Below, piece after piece: positions 19,036 to 27,289 of a DNA stretch of 64,000 nucleotides; within the stretch, counting starts at the first letter, position 1; each line of letters begins with the position of its first letter. The position numbers and the translations under genes were made by a program. Origin of the DNA: Sphingomonadales bacterium EhC05 (GTDB taxonomy: Bacteria > Pseudomonadota > Alphaproteobacteria > Sphingomonadales > Sphingomonadaceae). The notes beneath the pieces were generated by a model, which ran no database searches, had not been told where the DNA came from, and worked only from the letters and a program-made list of their open reading frames with translations. Where the stretch lies: contig LXYP01000029.1 of NCBI GenBank assembly GCA_001650955.1, forward strand, positions 62,001 to 126,000, read 5' to 3'.

Positions 19036-19607
19036 TGGGATTGGTCCTTCTGATTGGGGTCATCGGAAATTTGGTTGAAACCTCTGAGCGAGAGCCGCAG
19101 GCCCCGGTATTTCCATTGGAACGCAAAACTGCGCTCCTCGCTGGCTATGACCTGCGCGCCGACAAAGGTTTTGAGTGTACCGGTTACGCTCGATGTGAGC
19201 GCTTTGGGATCGACGGTGAGCGATCGGATGACAAAAGCTTGCGCTACATCCGAGCCGCGCTGTTCAGCGACAATCTTTAGGAGGTCTGCCTTGAGTTCTC
19301 CGTGGGCGCTGGGATCAGCAAGCCCCAAGATCTGCTCCATCCAATAATCGAGGCCTTCCGGGCTGCGGTTAAGCAGCATCAGCGCGGTGTCGCGGGTAAC
19401 AAGCTCCATATATTCAGCCGATGCGCCCGCGCTCGAAATGGTCAGTGGCTGCGTGCTTATGGGAACCAGAATGATTTCCTGATCCCGGCTTGCTGCGCCT
19501 GCGATCCCAACAATAGTAGTTACGGCCAGCAAAGCTGCAATGCCGGTCAGCCAGTTGCGCTGGCGCAGCAATCGCTGGGCCTGTGTATGGGCTATTTGAG
19601 CGTGCAT
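19032..19607 (-). CDS. traE: type IV conjugative transfer protein TraE (VirB5/VirB8-position component)
   Basis: 191 aa with one N-terminal membrane helix (about 20-42) and a periplasmic domain containing RDTALMLLNRSPEGLDYW, in line with TraE length and layout (188 aa in F). TraE is an inner-membrane assembly protein needed for pilus formation. It follows traL after 12 bp and overlaps traK by 4 bp. Confidence 0.9.
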   Translation of the reverse strand: MHAQIAHTQAQRLLRQRNWLTGIAALLAVTTIVGIAGAASRDQEIILVPISTQPLTISSAGASAEYMELVTRDTALMLLNRSPEGLDYWMEQILGLADPSAHGELKADLLKIVAEQRGSDVAQAFVIRSLTVDPKALTSSVTGTLKTFVGAQVIASEERSFAFQWKYRGLRLSLRGFNQISDDPNQKDQSQ

Positions 19608-19619
19608 TATTTCTTCCCT

Positions 19620-19907
19620 TCAACCGGCCAGCAGGCGGCAATGGGAGGGCGGTGTGGCTTTTAATCCCAGAAAAGATCCGGGCAGATACCAATAAGCAGC
19701 GTGGAGCAAACGGGAGCTTGCGCGTCCTGCTTTTGCCTTTCGCAGAGCAAGCCAGGCTCCTGCGCCAATTGCTATGCCGATTAAGACATGCTGCGCCATG
19801 ATGCCCCAGGCAAATGGTATGACCATTCCGAGAAACTCGTCGATCGTCCAGAACCCTATAAGTTCCGGATCATCGAGCCGCCGGGGCAATTGATATCTGT
19901 CAGCCAT
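19620..19907 (-). CDS. traL: type IV conjugative transfer protein TraL
   Basis: 95 aa with the standard TraL opening: a basic RYQLPRRLDDPE segment, then two hydrophobic segments around residues 25-40 and 42-58. F TraL is 91 aa. It is an inner-membrane VirB3-like component. The C-terminus holds a YWYLPGSFLGLK block. It sits between the pilin gene and traE, the canonical position. Confidence 0.92.
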   Translation of the reverse strand: MADRYQLPRRLDDPELIGFWTIDEFLGMVIPFAWGIMAQHVLIGIAIGAGAWLALRKAKAGRASSRLLHAAYWYLPGSFLGLKATPPSHCRLLAG

Positions 19908-19937
19908 TATTGCCGCCCTCCTTGCCAGTCGCGCTCG

Positions 19938-20249
19938 TTAAACGACCGCCGTGACAACAGAGGTGACGATGGGAACGCCGGTCCCGACGCCAATACCGAC
20001 GCCAACGGGAACAGCAATTTGCCCCAGTGAAAAGCGCCCGGACGCAAGTCCAATCAGGCCGGCGGCAAGGCTCAGAACGGTGATGATCTTACCGCCAGAA
20101 CCTTCTAGAAAATCGGTGAACTTTGTGAGCGCAGGATCAAATGTATTGTCCGCGCCTGCATAAGCGGCGGTTGCACACAGAAGCGCTACTGCTGCCGGGA
20201 TGACATAATCAGATGCGCGCCGGTTTGTTTGGGTTGTAGTATTGGTCAT
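19938..20249 (-). CDS. traA: putative conjugative pilin, TraA/VirB2-like
   Basis: 103 aa: a polar N-terminus, a signal-like segment (residues 17-31, ending AAYAG), then a mature region with two hydrophobic stretches (about 53-70 and 78-103) separated by a short polar loop. This is the pilin subunit topology. It is the first gene of the tra operon, where pilin is expected, directly upstream of traL. Sequence conservation of F pilins is low, so the call rests on topology and position. The small S26 peptidase in the operon could process it. Confidence 0.82.
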   Translation of the reverse strand: MTNTTTQTNRRASDYVIPAAVALLCATAAYAGADNTFDPALTKFTDFLEGSGGKIITVLSLAAGLIGLASGRFSLGQIAVPVGVGIGVGTGVPIVTSVVTAVV

Positions 20250-20611
20250 TGAAAATCACTTTCGCTAGAGAAACATGAAACAGCATGTGTTCGCTGTATG
20301 TTCCTTGTGCGTCAGTGACCCGCCTGTAGGAAAACAGGAAATACCAAATTTGATGTCTTCCAAGCTAAAAGTGACATTTCGGAGAGGAATTGGGCATATC
20401 CGAACAGCGACTGCGCTAATCTGCCCCGGAACTGTTCAGTTCAGCACAGCTGCTGCGGTCAATTGAACAGAATCTGTTCTCAGCTGAACAGGAAAGCCGA
20501 ATCAGGTGATTCGCAATTTCCTATTTGTTCTATTTATGTTCTTTTCGTTTTCCTACAGGTGCTGTTTGGACATATCAGGTGATTCGTTCTCATAAAGACA
20601 GGATGAATGAC
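20250..20611. promoter_or_regulatory. divergent control region between the tra operon and its putative regulators
   Basis: This 362-bp AT-rich region separates the leftward tra operon from the rightward regulator genes and is unusually dense in repeats. CCTGTAGGAAAAC (20323-20335) recurs inverted at 20547-20559, a perfect 13-bp pair. GAACAG-AAT-CTGTTC is a palindrome at 20465-20479, with further CTGTTCAG and CTGAACAG copies around 20432-20491. ATCAGGTGATTCG occurs twice in the same direction (20501-20513 and 20574-20586), the first inside the palindrome GAATC-AGGT-GATTC. These are candidate operators for the adjacent DNA-binding proteins. I could not fix -35/-10 positions with confidence. Confidence 0.7.
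20323..20559. repeat. perfect 13-bp inverted repeat pair in the tra control region
   Basis: The arms CCTGTAGGAAAAC (20323-20335) and GTTTTCCTACAGG (20547-20559) are exact reverse complements separated by 211 bp. They lie close to the tra start on one side and the regulator start on the other. This symmetry suggests two operators for one regulator acting on both divergent promoters, or a looping arrangement. Confidence 0.75.
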
Positions 20612-21103
20612 ATGACCGAAACCAGCAGAATTTCCGAGGCGCATATTAAAGCAGGCGTATCTATGCTGCTCAATCAGGCCGCCTCGACATCGGGCCGCTC
20701 TCAAGCGCGCATTGCCAGCGAGGCCGAAATCGACAGGGGTACGATGCGGCGTATCCTGGCAGGAAAGCGCGAAGCGACCGTAAGTGAAGCCTTGCGTATA
20801 TTATATGGTGCCGGCGCATCGCCGCACGCACATTTGCTCCTTTATCTGGCTTCGGACCAGAACGCGGCATCACGCTGGATGCAAACAGATCTCGCTTTGT
20901 TTTTTGAAGAACTGGTTCGTCATCTACCAGATGTTTTGGAAATGCAGCTTGGGGACCATCTTCATGATGTGAAACCACACTGGGCGAACGGCACAGCAAA
21001 ACGGGTTGCGCGATTGCTCGCTGAACATATCGACGATCTTACCCGCAAGGATGCACTTTTGGGTGATGGCTCGGATCGGACCAATGGAGGCGGATATGAT
21101 TGA
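20612..21103 (+). CDS. putative XRE-like DNA-binding regulator of the tra region
   Basis: The start is placed at the ATG at 20612, which has AGGA at a suitable distance; upstream in-frame starts run into the repeat-rich control region. The 163-aa protein contains a helix-turn-helix-like block (RIASEAEIDRGTMRRILAGK, near residues 34-53) of the lambda-repressor type, followed by a helical C-terminal part. It is the first gene divergent from the tra operon and overlaps the AlpA-like gene by 8 bp, so it probably controls tra expression and itself. There is no membrane segment. Confidence 0.75.
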   Translation: MTETSRISEAHIKAGVSMLLNQAASTSGRSQARIASEAEIDRGTMRRILAGKREATVSEALRILYGAGASPHAHLLLYLASDQNAASRWMQTDLALFFEELVRHLPDVLEMQLGDHLHDVKPHWANGTAKRVARLLAEHIDDLTRKDALLGDGSDRTNGGGYD

Positions 21104-21323
21104 TGATCGAATGAGTGAAGCTTCCGGCCCGCCCGGCCCGCGATTGCTCCGACTAAGAGAAGTCCAGCACCGTGTCGGACTAGGACGATCAACCATCTAT
21201 CGCTGGATGGACGATGGGAAATTTCCTAGGCCTCATATAATAGGCAGTTACTGCGTCAGGTGGCTGGAAAGCGATATTGATGAGTGGATTGGCTCGAAAA
21301 CATCGCTCGGCGCTTCGTTTTAG
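21096..21323 (+). CDS. AlpA/MerR-like small helix-turn-helix regulator
   Basis: 75 aa from the ATG at 21096, which has GGAGG just upstream. The sequence LLRLREVQHRVGLGRSTIYR followed by WMDDGKFPRP is the typical AlpA-type winged helix-turn-helix. The end WLESDIDEWI matches the usual C-terminus. Such proteins regulate excision or transfer genes on integrative elements and plasmids. It is translationally coupled to the XRE-like gene. It marks the right edge of the conjugation module; metabolic genes follow on the other strand. Confidence 0.88.
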   Translation: MIDDRMSEASGPPGPRLLRLREVQHRVGLGRSTIYRWMDDGKFPRPHIIGSYCVRWLESDIDEWIGSKTSLGASF

Positions 21324-21356
21324 AGATATTGGAATCCTAGTAATTTTAATGATGCG

Positions 21357-21533
21357 TCACCAATCCACCATATCAAAATCCCGTTTTTCCGAACCACATT
21401 CAGGACATATCCAGTCTTCAGGCACGTCGGCCCAAAGTGTTCCGGCAGCGATGCCTTCGTCTGGCCAGCCTGTCGCTTCATCATAAATATAGCCGCAGTT
21501 GAGGCATTTATAGCGTTTGAATTCTTTGCTCAT
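21357..21533 (-). CDS. rubredoxin
   Basis: A 58-aa protein: MSKEFKRYKCLNCGYIYDEA, then a GWPDEGIAAGT stretch, then WADVPEDWICPECG. The four iron ligands are Cys10, Cys13, Cys43 and Cys46 in CxxCG and CPECG contexts, so it is a complete one-iron rubredoxin of the AlkG type. It starts 6 bp after the stop of a cytochrome P450 gene on the same strand, so the two are cotranscribed. Rubredoxins of this type feed electrons to AlkB-family hydroxylases; one AlkB/XylM-like hydroxylase lies 26 kb away but has its own reductase. P450s normally use ferredoxins, so the partner is uncertain. Confidence 0.95.
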   Translation of the reverse strand: MSKEFKRYKCLNCGYIYDEATGWPDEGIAAGTLWADVPEDWICPECGSEKRDFDMVDW

Positions 21534-21539
21534 TGTCTT

Positions 21540-22766
21540 TTAGCTCTTGCTAGCTTTGACCAACATCTTGTGGAAGCCATGGGTAAAGCATGAGGGGATA
21601 CGTTCCGGCGCTCCTTCCAGTTTCACATCCATATTACGCTTCACCATTTCTTCGATCAGAACTTGAAGTTGAAGTTCAGCTAATCTAGCTCCGAGGCAAC
21701 GGTGGATGCCATACCCAAAGGATAAATGACGGCGGGAATTTTCACGGGTGACATCCCATTTATCGCCGTCCGGAAATACGGTTTCATCACGATTACCGCT
21801 GTTGTACCAAAGAGCCAATTTGTCGCCTTTTTTGATCTGCTTGCCGTTTAACTCGACATCAGCGACGGCGGTCCGGCGCATGTGACAGATCGGTGTTTGC
21901 AAACGGATGGTTTCGGTCGCAGCCGTTGTAGCGAGCGTCGAGTCGGCTTTCACCATTTTCCATTGATCAGGATGTCGATTGATAAAGTCGATCAAGCCAG
22001 ACATGCTGTTACGAGTTGTATCGTTGCCACCGACCAGCAGCAGCGCAATTGCTCCAATAAAACGTTGCTCGTCCATATCGCCCATGGCTTCGCTATGAGC
22101 CATCATCGAGAGCAGGTCGCCCTTGGGAGGCGCAGCCTTGCGCTCGTCAAATATCTTTTTAAATGCCGCTGCCATTTCAAACACATGGCCCTCTCGCTCA
22201 GCATTGAGTTCGGGGTTGGGCCCGATATCGATTTTGGCCGCCCAGTCGGACCAGACCGGCAATTTGTGACGCTCTTCCCAAGGAAAATCAAACAAAGTGG
22301 CAATCATGGCGGTCGTAAGCGGGATTGAGACTGTGGATGTCCAATCAAATGCTTCATTTTCAGGAAGACTGTCTAGTAACTCTGCTGTGCGCTTGCGCAG
22401 GGGGGCCGCAAGTTTTTGTATTTCACTTGGAGCGAGTGCAGGGGCAACAGTTTTCCGTTTTTCAGCGTGTTCAGGGTTATCCATCGCAATGAACATCCGC
22501 AACTGGACATTTGTATCTTGCATATCGAATAAGACAATCCCGCCATGTTCCCATGATGAGGAGAAGACTTCCGGCTGGCCTTCGACCGAAACAATGTCAT
22601 CATAGCAGGTGATCGACCAATAGGGACCAAATATGCTATCGGAACAGTAATGGACCGGTTCCTCGGCGCGCAATTTTTCAAATAGGGGTTTCCAGCTGTT
22701 CTGTTCGTAAAGTTCACCACGCGAGACATCCATGCCTGCAAGTTCATCCGCGATATGCGATGCCAT
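21540..22766 (-). CDS. cytochrome P450, CYP153-like
   Basis: 408 aa, a soluble bacterial P450. The I-helix motif is GGNDTT at 246-251 and the ExxR helix is ETIR at 285-288. The heme loop FGYGIHRCLGARLAEL carries the ligand Cys357. LLVGGNDTTRNSM and the heme-loop wording are close to CYP153 and related terpene/alkane hydroxylases (family knowledge). It likely hydroxylates a hydrophobic hydrocarbon or terpenoid at a terminal or allylic carbon. It diverges from an acyl-CoA dehydrogenase gene across an 83-bp region holding a 19-bp palindrome and is followed by a rubredoxin gene. A decayed paralogue lies at 27290-28490. Confidence 0.93.
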   Translation of the reverse strand: MASHIADELAGMDVSRGELYEQNSWKPLFEKLRAEEPVHYCSDSIFGPYWSITCYDDIVSVEGQPEVFSSSWEHGGIVLFDMQDTNVQLRMFIAMDNPEHAEKRKTVAPALAPSEIQKLAAPLRKRTAELLDSLPENEAFDWTSTVSIPLTTAMIATLFDFPWEERHKLPVWSDWAAKIDIGPNPELNAEREGHVFEMAAAFKKIFDERKAAPPKGDLLSMMAHSEAMGDMDEQRFIGAIALLLVGGNDTTRNSMSGLIDFINRHPDQWKMVKADSTLATTAATETIRLQTPICHMRRTAVADVELNGKQIKKGDKLALWYNSGNRDETVFPDGDKWDVTRENSRRHLSFGYGIHRCLGARLAELQLQVLIEEMVKRNMDVKLEGAPERIPSCFTHGFHKMLVKASKS

Positions 22767-22849
22767 TAGCTCTCTCCATTTATCGTTTGATTCGGAAGCT
22801 TAACCCTGTTTATGTAATACGTAAACAATATACGCAAATTGGATGATTG
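22767..22849. promoter_or_regulatory. divergent promoter with a 19-bp palindromic operator
   Basis: Between the P450 and the acyl-CoA dehydrogenase lies GTTTATGTAATACGTAAAC (22808-22826), a palindrome with one mismatched pair around a central base. That size fits a TetR- or MarR-type dimer. TACGTAAA inside it recurs near the hydroxylase genes at 47637 and, inverted, at 51537-51545. Confidence 0.65.
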
Positions 22850-23992
22850 ATGCTAGATACTAAAGACCGTTCAAATTTTACCACCGATCATGAGGCGTTT
22901 CGAGACACCATCCGGCGATTTCTTGCCGCAGAGTTCTCGCCAAACCTTGAAGAGTGGGAAGAAGTGGGCGCCGTGCCGTTGGCCTTTTGGCGCAAGGCTG
23001 GGGCGGCTGGTTTACTTTGCCCTATGTTGCCCGAGCAATATGGCGGGTTGGGGCTGGATTTTACCTATAATGCGGTCATCAATGAGGAATTCACTTATGC
23101 CATGATGTCGGACTGCCTCACGCTGCAAACCGACATCACCATGCCTTATATTTTGAACTACGCCAATGACGAGTTAAAGGATCGCGTGCTGCCAACTCTG
23201 GTTGCCGGTGAGAATATCGTGGCAATAGCTATGACAGAACCCGGTGCGGGTTCCGATCTGCAAGGAATAAAAACCACGGCCGTTCGAGACGGTGATGAAT
23301 ATATTATCAATGGTTCCAAAACCTACATAACCAATGGTCAGAATGCTTCTATGATCCTGACTGTTGCAAAAACTGACCCATCGGCTGGAGCCAAAGGCAC
23401 GTCGCTCATTTTGGTAGAGGCGGAACGTAACGGCTTTTCTCGGGGTCGCAATCTGGAAAAAGTGGGACAATGGTCATCCGATACGTCTGAACTGTTTTTC
23501 AATGACGTCCGCGTGCCGGTCGCAAACTGTATCGGAGAGGAAAACCGCGGCTTTATTTACCTGGTGAGTGAGCTAGCACAAGAACGCCTGTCGATTTCGA
23601 TTACGGCCCAGGCAGCCGCGCAGCGCGCCTATGACGAAGCGATAAAGTTTGTAAAGGAACGCAAGGCATTTGGTAAATTAGTGTTCGACTTTCAGAATAC
23701 ACGATTCACCTTGGCGGACATGGCTGCGCGTTTGCAAATCGGCTGGGCGCATCTCGATTGGGCAATTGCCCGCCATGTGCGCGGAGAGCTGACTGTGGAG
23801 GACGCAGCGAAATCAAAGTTATGGCATACCGAGACACAATGGATGATTTGTGACGCCGCAATGCAGCTACATGGAGGCGCGGGCTACATGAACGAATATC
23901 CCATCGCGCGAATTTGGCGCGATGCCCGTGTTCGCCGGATCTATGGCGGTACTAGCGAGATAATGAAGGAACTAGTCGGGCGCGGCTTGTAG
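22850..23992 (+). CDS. acyl-CoA dehydrogenase
   Basis: 380 aa from the ATG at 22850 (a TTG lies one codon upstream). It has the full acyl-CoA dehydrogenase fold: FAD/substrate motif AMTEPGAGSD near residue 125, an IINGSKTYITNGQ segment, and the C-terminal helices with QLHGGAGYMNEYPIARIWRD. In the position that carries the catalytic Glu in MCAD-type enzymes, it reads YGGTSE. The base must therefore come from elsewhere, as in the isovaleryl/long-chain types. It introduces an alpha,beta double bond into a CoA ester and passes electrons to ETF (etfBA at 55.9 kb). It is the first gene of a plus-strand operon with a crotonase and an acyl-CoA ligase. Confidence 0.93.
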   Translation: MLDTKDRSNFTTDHEAFRDTIRRFLAAEFSPNLEEWEEVGAVPLAFWRKAGAAGLLCPMLPEQYGGLGLDFTYNAVINEEFTYAMMSDCLTLQTDITMPYILNYANDELKDRVLPTLVAGENIVAIAMTEPGAGSDLQGIKTTAVRDGDEYIINGSKTYITNGQNASMILTVAKTDPSAGAKGTSLILVEAERNGFSRGRNLEKVGQWSSDTSELFFNDVRVPVANCIGEENRGFIYLVSELAQERLSISITAQAAAQRAYDEAIKFVKERKAFGKLVFDFQNTRFTLADMAARLQIGWAHLDWAIARHVRGELTVEDAAKSKLWHTETQWMICDAAMQLHGGAGYMNEYPIARIWRDARVRRIYGGTSEIMKELVGRGL

Positions 23993-24083
23993 TCATCCTC
24001 TCTCCTCATTGATTTGACAAGCGCCGTTTGACTCTGAGATGATTCATTAGTAAACATATTTATTATAATGATGGGAGATGGGG

Positions 24084-24872
24084 ATGCAATTCAAACAGCT
24101 GTCACTGAATGTTAAAAACGGGCTCGCAAGACTTGCTTTTACCAATTCCGCAAAAGGCAATCCGATTGATGCTGTTCTATGCGCGGAAATTAGCGAAGCT
24201 GCGATTTTGCTTTCTGACGACCCGGACGTTCGATGCGTGCTCATCACTGCCGAAGGCAAGTCGTTCAGTTTCGGCGGCGACATTTCATCTTTTGTGGGCG
24301 AACTGGACGACCTTCCCAAAAACATCAAACGGTGGACGACAACGCTGCATAGCGGCATTGCCCGAATGCAACGAATGGACGCGCCTATTGTTTGCGCTGT
24401 CCAGGGTGTGTGCGCCGGCGGTATGTCTGCCTTTGTGGCGGGTTCCGATATCGTCGTTGCTGCGGATAACGCCAAATTTGTCTCTGCTTTTGCGGGTATC
24501 GGATTTAGCAGCGATACCGGCAGTTCGGTCATGTACACGCGCCGGATGGGGATCGCCCGAACGCGCAAATTTCTGCTGATGAATGAAACGCTTGACGCGC
24601 AAGCCGCTCTAACCGCTGGTCTAGCGGACGAGGTGGTGACCCCAGAAGAACTTGACGCACGCGCAGAGGCGATCGCAATGCAGCTTGCCGCTGGGCCCAC
24701 CAAGGCTTTTGGCGAAATACGCCGGTTAATGACATCGGTTGAAGATCAACCGCTCGAGACGCAGCTGGAGCTCGAAGCGCAGGCGCTCGCGCGCATTGCA
24801 GCAACCGGAGATGCCCGCGAAGGGCTAACAGCATTTGCAGACAAACGTGCTGCCAAATTCAAGGGGAAATAA
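24084..24872 (+). CDS. enoyl-CoA hydratase/isomerase family protein, PaaG-like active site
   Basis: 262 aa from the ATG at 24084 (GGGAG six bases upstream; another ATG two codons earlier touches that site). The crotonase fold is clear: a GKSFSFGGDISSF oxyanion loop and GVCAGGMSAFVAGSDIV. Both glutamates of classical hydratases are missing. In place of the PGAGGTQ loop it has SSDTGSSVMYTRRMG, with an Asp-Thr-Gly. An Asp in this loop is typical of PaaG-type double-bond isomerases, so isomerisation is more likely than hydration (inference). It is followed after 3 bp by an acyl-CoA ligase. Confidence 0.88.
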   Translation: MQFKQLSLNVKNGLARLAFTNSAKGNPIDAVLCAEISEAAILLSDDPDVRCVLITAEGKSFSFGGDISSFVGELDDLPKNIKRWTTTLHSGIARMQRMDAPIVCAVQGVCAGGMSAFVAGSDIVVAADNAKFVSAFAGIGFSSDTGSSVMYTRRMGIARTRKFLLMNETLDAQAALTAGLADEVVTPEELDARAEAIAMQLAAGPTKAFGEIRRLMTSVEDQPLETQLELEAQALARIAATGDAREGLTAFADKRAAKFKGK

Positions 24873-24875
24873 GTC

Positions 24876-26432
24876 ATGTGGGTCTATCCTGAAATACGTA
24901 CATTAGGTGAATATCCCGGATATTGGTCGCGCTCCGACCCCGATCGCATCATGTTCAAGTTGCAAGACAGAAATGTCAGCTTTGCCGAATTCGACCAGCT
25001 CGCGAACCAGGCCGCGCATTTTTTGCTTAATCAGGGCGCGCAGCCCGATCAGTTGATTGCTTTCATGGGCCAGAACAGTCTGGACTTTTATCTGGCATTT
25101 TTTGGTTGCACAAGAACGCGGGCTGGTCTGGTGGTGCTGAACTGGCGGCTGGCAGCGCCGGAACTGGCGCAGCAAATTTTGGATAGTGAATCGAAGGTGG
25201 TGATCGTTGAACGGAGCCAAGAGGCGCTCTGGACAGCTGCCGCCGACCTGTTGGACCAGCCGCCGCGCCCAATCTGGTTCGACGAGGCAGACAGTTTTGA
25301 AGCAATGATCGCAGAGCAATCCGCAGACCCGGTTGATGTTACAATTAGCGAGGATGATACCGCGTTTCAGCTCTATACCTCGGGGACAACTGGCAAACCG
25401 AAAGGTGTGATGTTGTCGCATCGCGGGACCAATATGATGCGGTTGTCGGAGCATTTTGAACCGGCTTATCATTGGGAAAGCGATGATAGCTTCATCAATG
25501 CGCTACCCAATTTTCATTTGCTCCATCTGGGAATAACATTGCAATGTCTCTACAATGGGGTTTCGATAACTATCGTGCGTCAATTTGATCCGGCTCTTGT
25601 TTTACAGACAATAACCAAACAGCAACCCACCTTACTCACGCTGACACCGACTATGTTGCAGATGCTGCTCGATCATCCCGATGCCGCAACCACAGACTTT
25701 TCGTCACTGCGCCTCACGCTGTATGCAGGCTCACCTATATCGCTTGGACTGATCAAGCGCGCCATTGCGACAATGCCGGGCAAGTTCATGCAATTTTATG
25801 GATCGACGGAAGCAGGCGGAGCATCGTCCATATTGCGACCGGATGAACATGATCTGGAGGATGAAGCTAAGCTACAAAGCTGTGGTCGTCCGCTACCTCT
25901 AATAGATTTCCGCATTGTTGATCCTGAAGGGAATGAAATAACCGACGGCGAGCCGGGCGAACTGCTAATCCGTCAGCCAGCAATTACGAAAGGCTATTGG
26001 CGACAGCCCGACACGACAGCAAGCGTGCTGGAAAACGGCTGGTATCGAAGCGGTGATATAGTACGCCGCGACGACGAGGGGCTTTACTACATCGTCGACC
26101 GCGCCAAGGATATGATTGTTTCGGGCGGAGAAAATATCTATTCAGCGGAAATCGAGAATGTACTATCTGTGCATCCCACTGTGGCCAGCGTAGCAGTCAT
26201 CGGAGTGCCGCATGAGCGCTGGGGCGAAGCGGTGAAAGCCGTCATAATCGCCCAAGAAGGCGGAGCTGATGAGGGCGAGCTGATGGCTTGGTGCCGTGAG
26301 CGTCTGGCGGCTTATAAAGTCCCTAAAAGCGTAGATTTTGTCGATAGCTTTCCTTTGGTGCCATCGGGCAAAGTCTCCAAAAAGGATCTGCGTAAAAAAT
26401 ATTGGGGCGAAGAAGGCCGCGGCGTCGCCTGA
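24876..26432 (+). CDS. acyl-CoA synthetase (AMP-forming, class I adenylate-forming)
   Basis: 518 aa with the ATP-binding P-loop LYTSGTTGKPKG (about 167-178), the FYGSTEAGG motif, GWYRSGDIVRRD and DRAKDMIVSGGENIYSAEIE. The C-terminal catalytic Lys is in PSGKVSKKDLR. It converts a carboxylic acid, ATP and CoA to an acyl-CoA. The cytosolic enzyme is last in a three-gene operon with an acyl-CoA dehydrogenase and a crotonase. Its substrate cannot be read from sequence; a second, shorter ligase at 44270 may act on a different acid. Confidence 0.93.
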   Translation: MWVYPEIRTLGEYPGYWSRSDPDRIMFKLQDRNVSFAEFDQLANQAAHFLLNQGAQPDQLIAFMGQNSLDFYLAFFGCTRTRAGLVVLNWRLAAPELAQQILDSESKVVIVERSQEALWTAAADLLDQPPRPIWFDEADSFEAMIAEQSADPVDVTISEDDTAFQLYTSGTTGKPKGVMLSHRGTNMMRLSEHFEPAYHWESDDSFINALPNFHLLHLGITLQCLYNGVSITIVRQFDPALVLQTITKQQPTLLTLTPTMLQMLLDHPDAATTDFSSLRLTLYAGSPISLGLIKRAIATMPGKFMQFYGSTEAGGASSILRPDEHDLEDEAKLQSCGRPLPLIDFRIVDPEGNEITDGEPGELLIRQPAITKGYWRQPDTTASVLENGWYRSGDIVRRDDEGLYYIVDRAKDMIVSGGENIYSAEIENVLSVHPTVASVAVIGVPHERWGEAVKAVIIAQEGGADEGELMAWCRERLAAYKVPKSVDFVDSFPLVPSGKVSKKDLRKKYWGEEGRGVA

Positions 26433-26544
26433 TAGAATGCAATCGCAACCCGCTTGGAATATACGTGGAGAGATAGCCGTGAATGAGAGAGAAAATCTGC
26501 AATGGCAATAGATTTGTGCTTGGATCGGGCTTTGTAGTCCTTTC

Positions 26545-27187
26545 GTGTCATTTTGGGGCTGGATTGGCGGCAACCTGCCACCCTCCGGGCCAGGTCTTTC
26601 ATCCGATGAAATCGCCGCTTATTACCGGCAAAATCACGTCTCAATTCGCATCGGATTTGTCGGCTCGGTCGTTTTTATGTGCCTATACATGCCTTGGAGC
26701 GCGCTGCTAGCCGCGCGGATGTCGAAGATCGAAGGTGCTTCGCACGCGCTCACGTAGCTGCAACTGATTGGCGGCGTGCTGACTGTAATAGTTGTTTCAA
26801 TGAGCGCGACCTTTTGGATTGCGGCCGGTTTCCGCCCGGAACGCGCGCCAGAAATTACCCAAATGTTGCACGATATGGGATGGCTCACCATCGACCAGCT
26901 ATATTTTTGTACAACGCTCCAAATGTTCGCGGCTGCGATAGTCGGCTTGTATGACAAATCAGATAACCCGATGCTGCCGCGGTGGGCTTGTTGGTATGGG
27001 ATATGGGCGGGCGGGCTTCACTTTCTTGCCTGCCAGCCTCACCGCCTTCATGAAGGAAGGTGCATTTGCGTGGAGCGGCGTTGCAAGTTATTATTTTCCA
27101 TATTTCGTTTGGCTGAGCTGGTTCGGAATTTTCTCAGTTTTGGTCGTCAAAGTGGTCAATCGCGACCGCGCGGCACTGAAGAACTGA
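26545..27187 (+). pseudogene. decayed integral membrane protein gene
   Basis: The reading frame starts near 26545 (MSFWGWIGG, possibly from GTG). It is broken by an in-frame TAG at 26755-26757 and resumes at once with LQLIGGVLTVIVVSMSATFW. Around 27010, in a GGGCGGGC run, it shifts to another frame that continues FTFLPASLTAFMKEGAFAW to a stop at 27187. Together the pieces give a roughly 210-aa protein with four likely membrane spans. I do not recognise the family with certainty. Two independent lesions argue for a true pseudogene rather than one read error. Confidence 0.8.
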
Positions 27188-27289
27188 ATAAATTAGTATT
27201 TATCGGTAAATAGTCCGCATCCCCGAAGCCCATGGGAAATATTCGAATTCCGGCGCTTTGGTATCAATAGCGGTTGGTTTTCATCCGGC

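Noticed and set aside
24014-24069. TTGACA and TATAAT considered as a promoter before the crotonase gene
   Set aside because: The two boxes are 44 bp apart, far outside the working range; only the -10-like box is striking.
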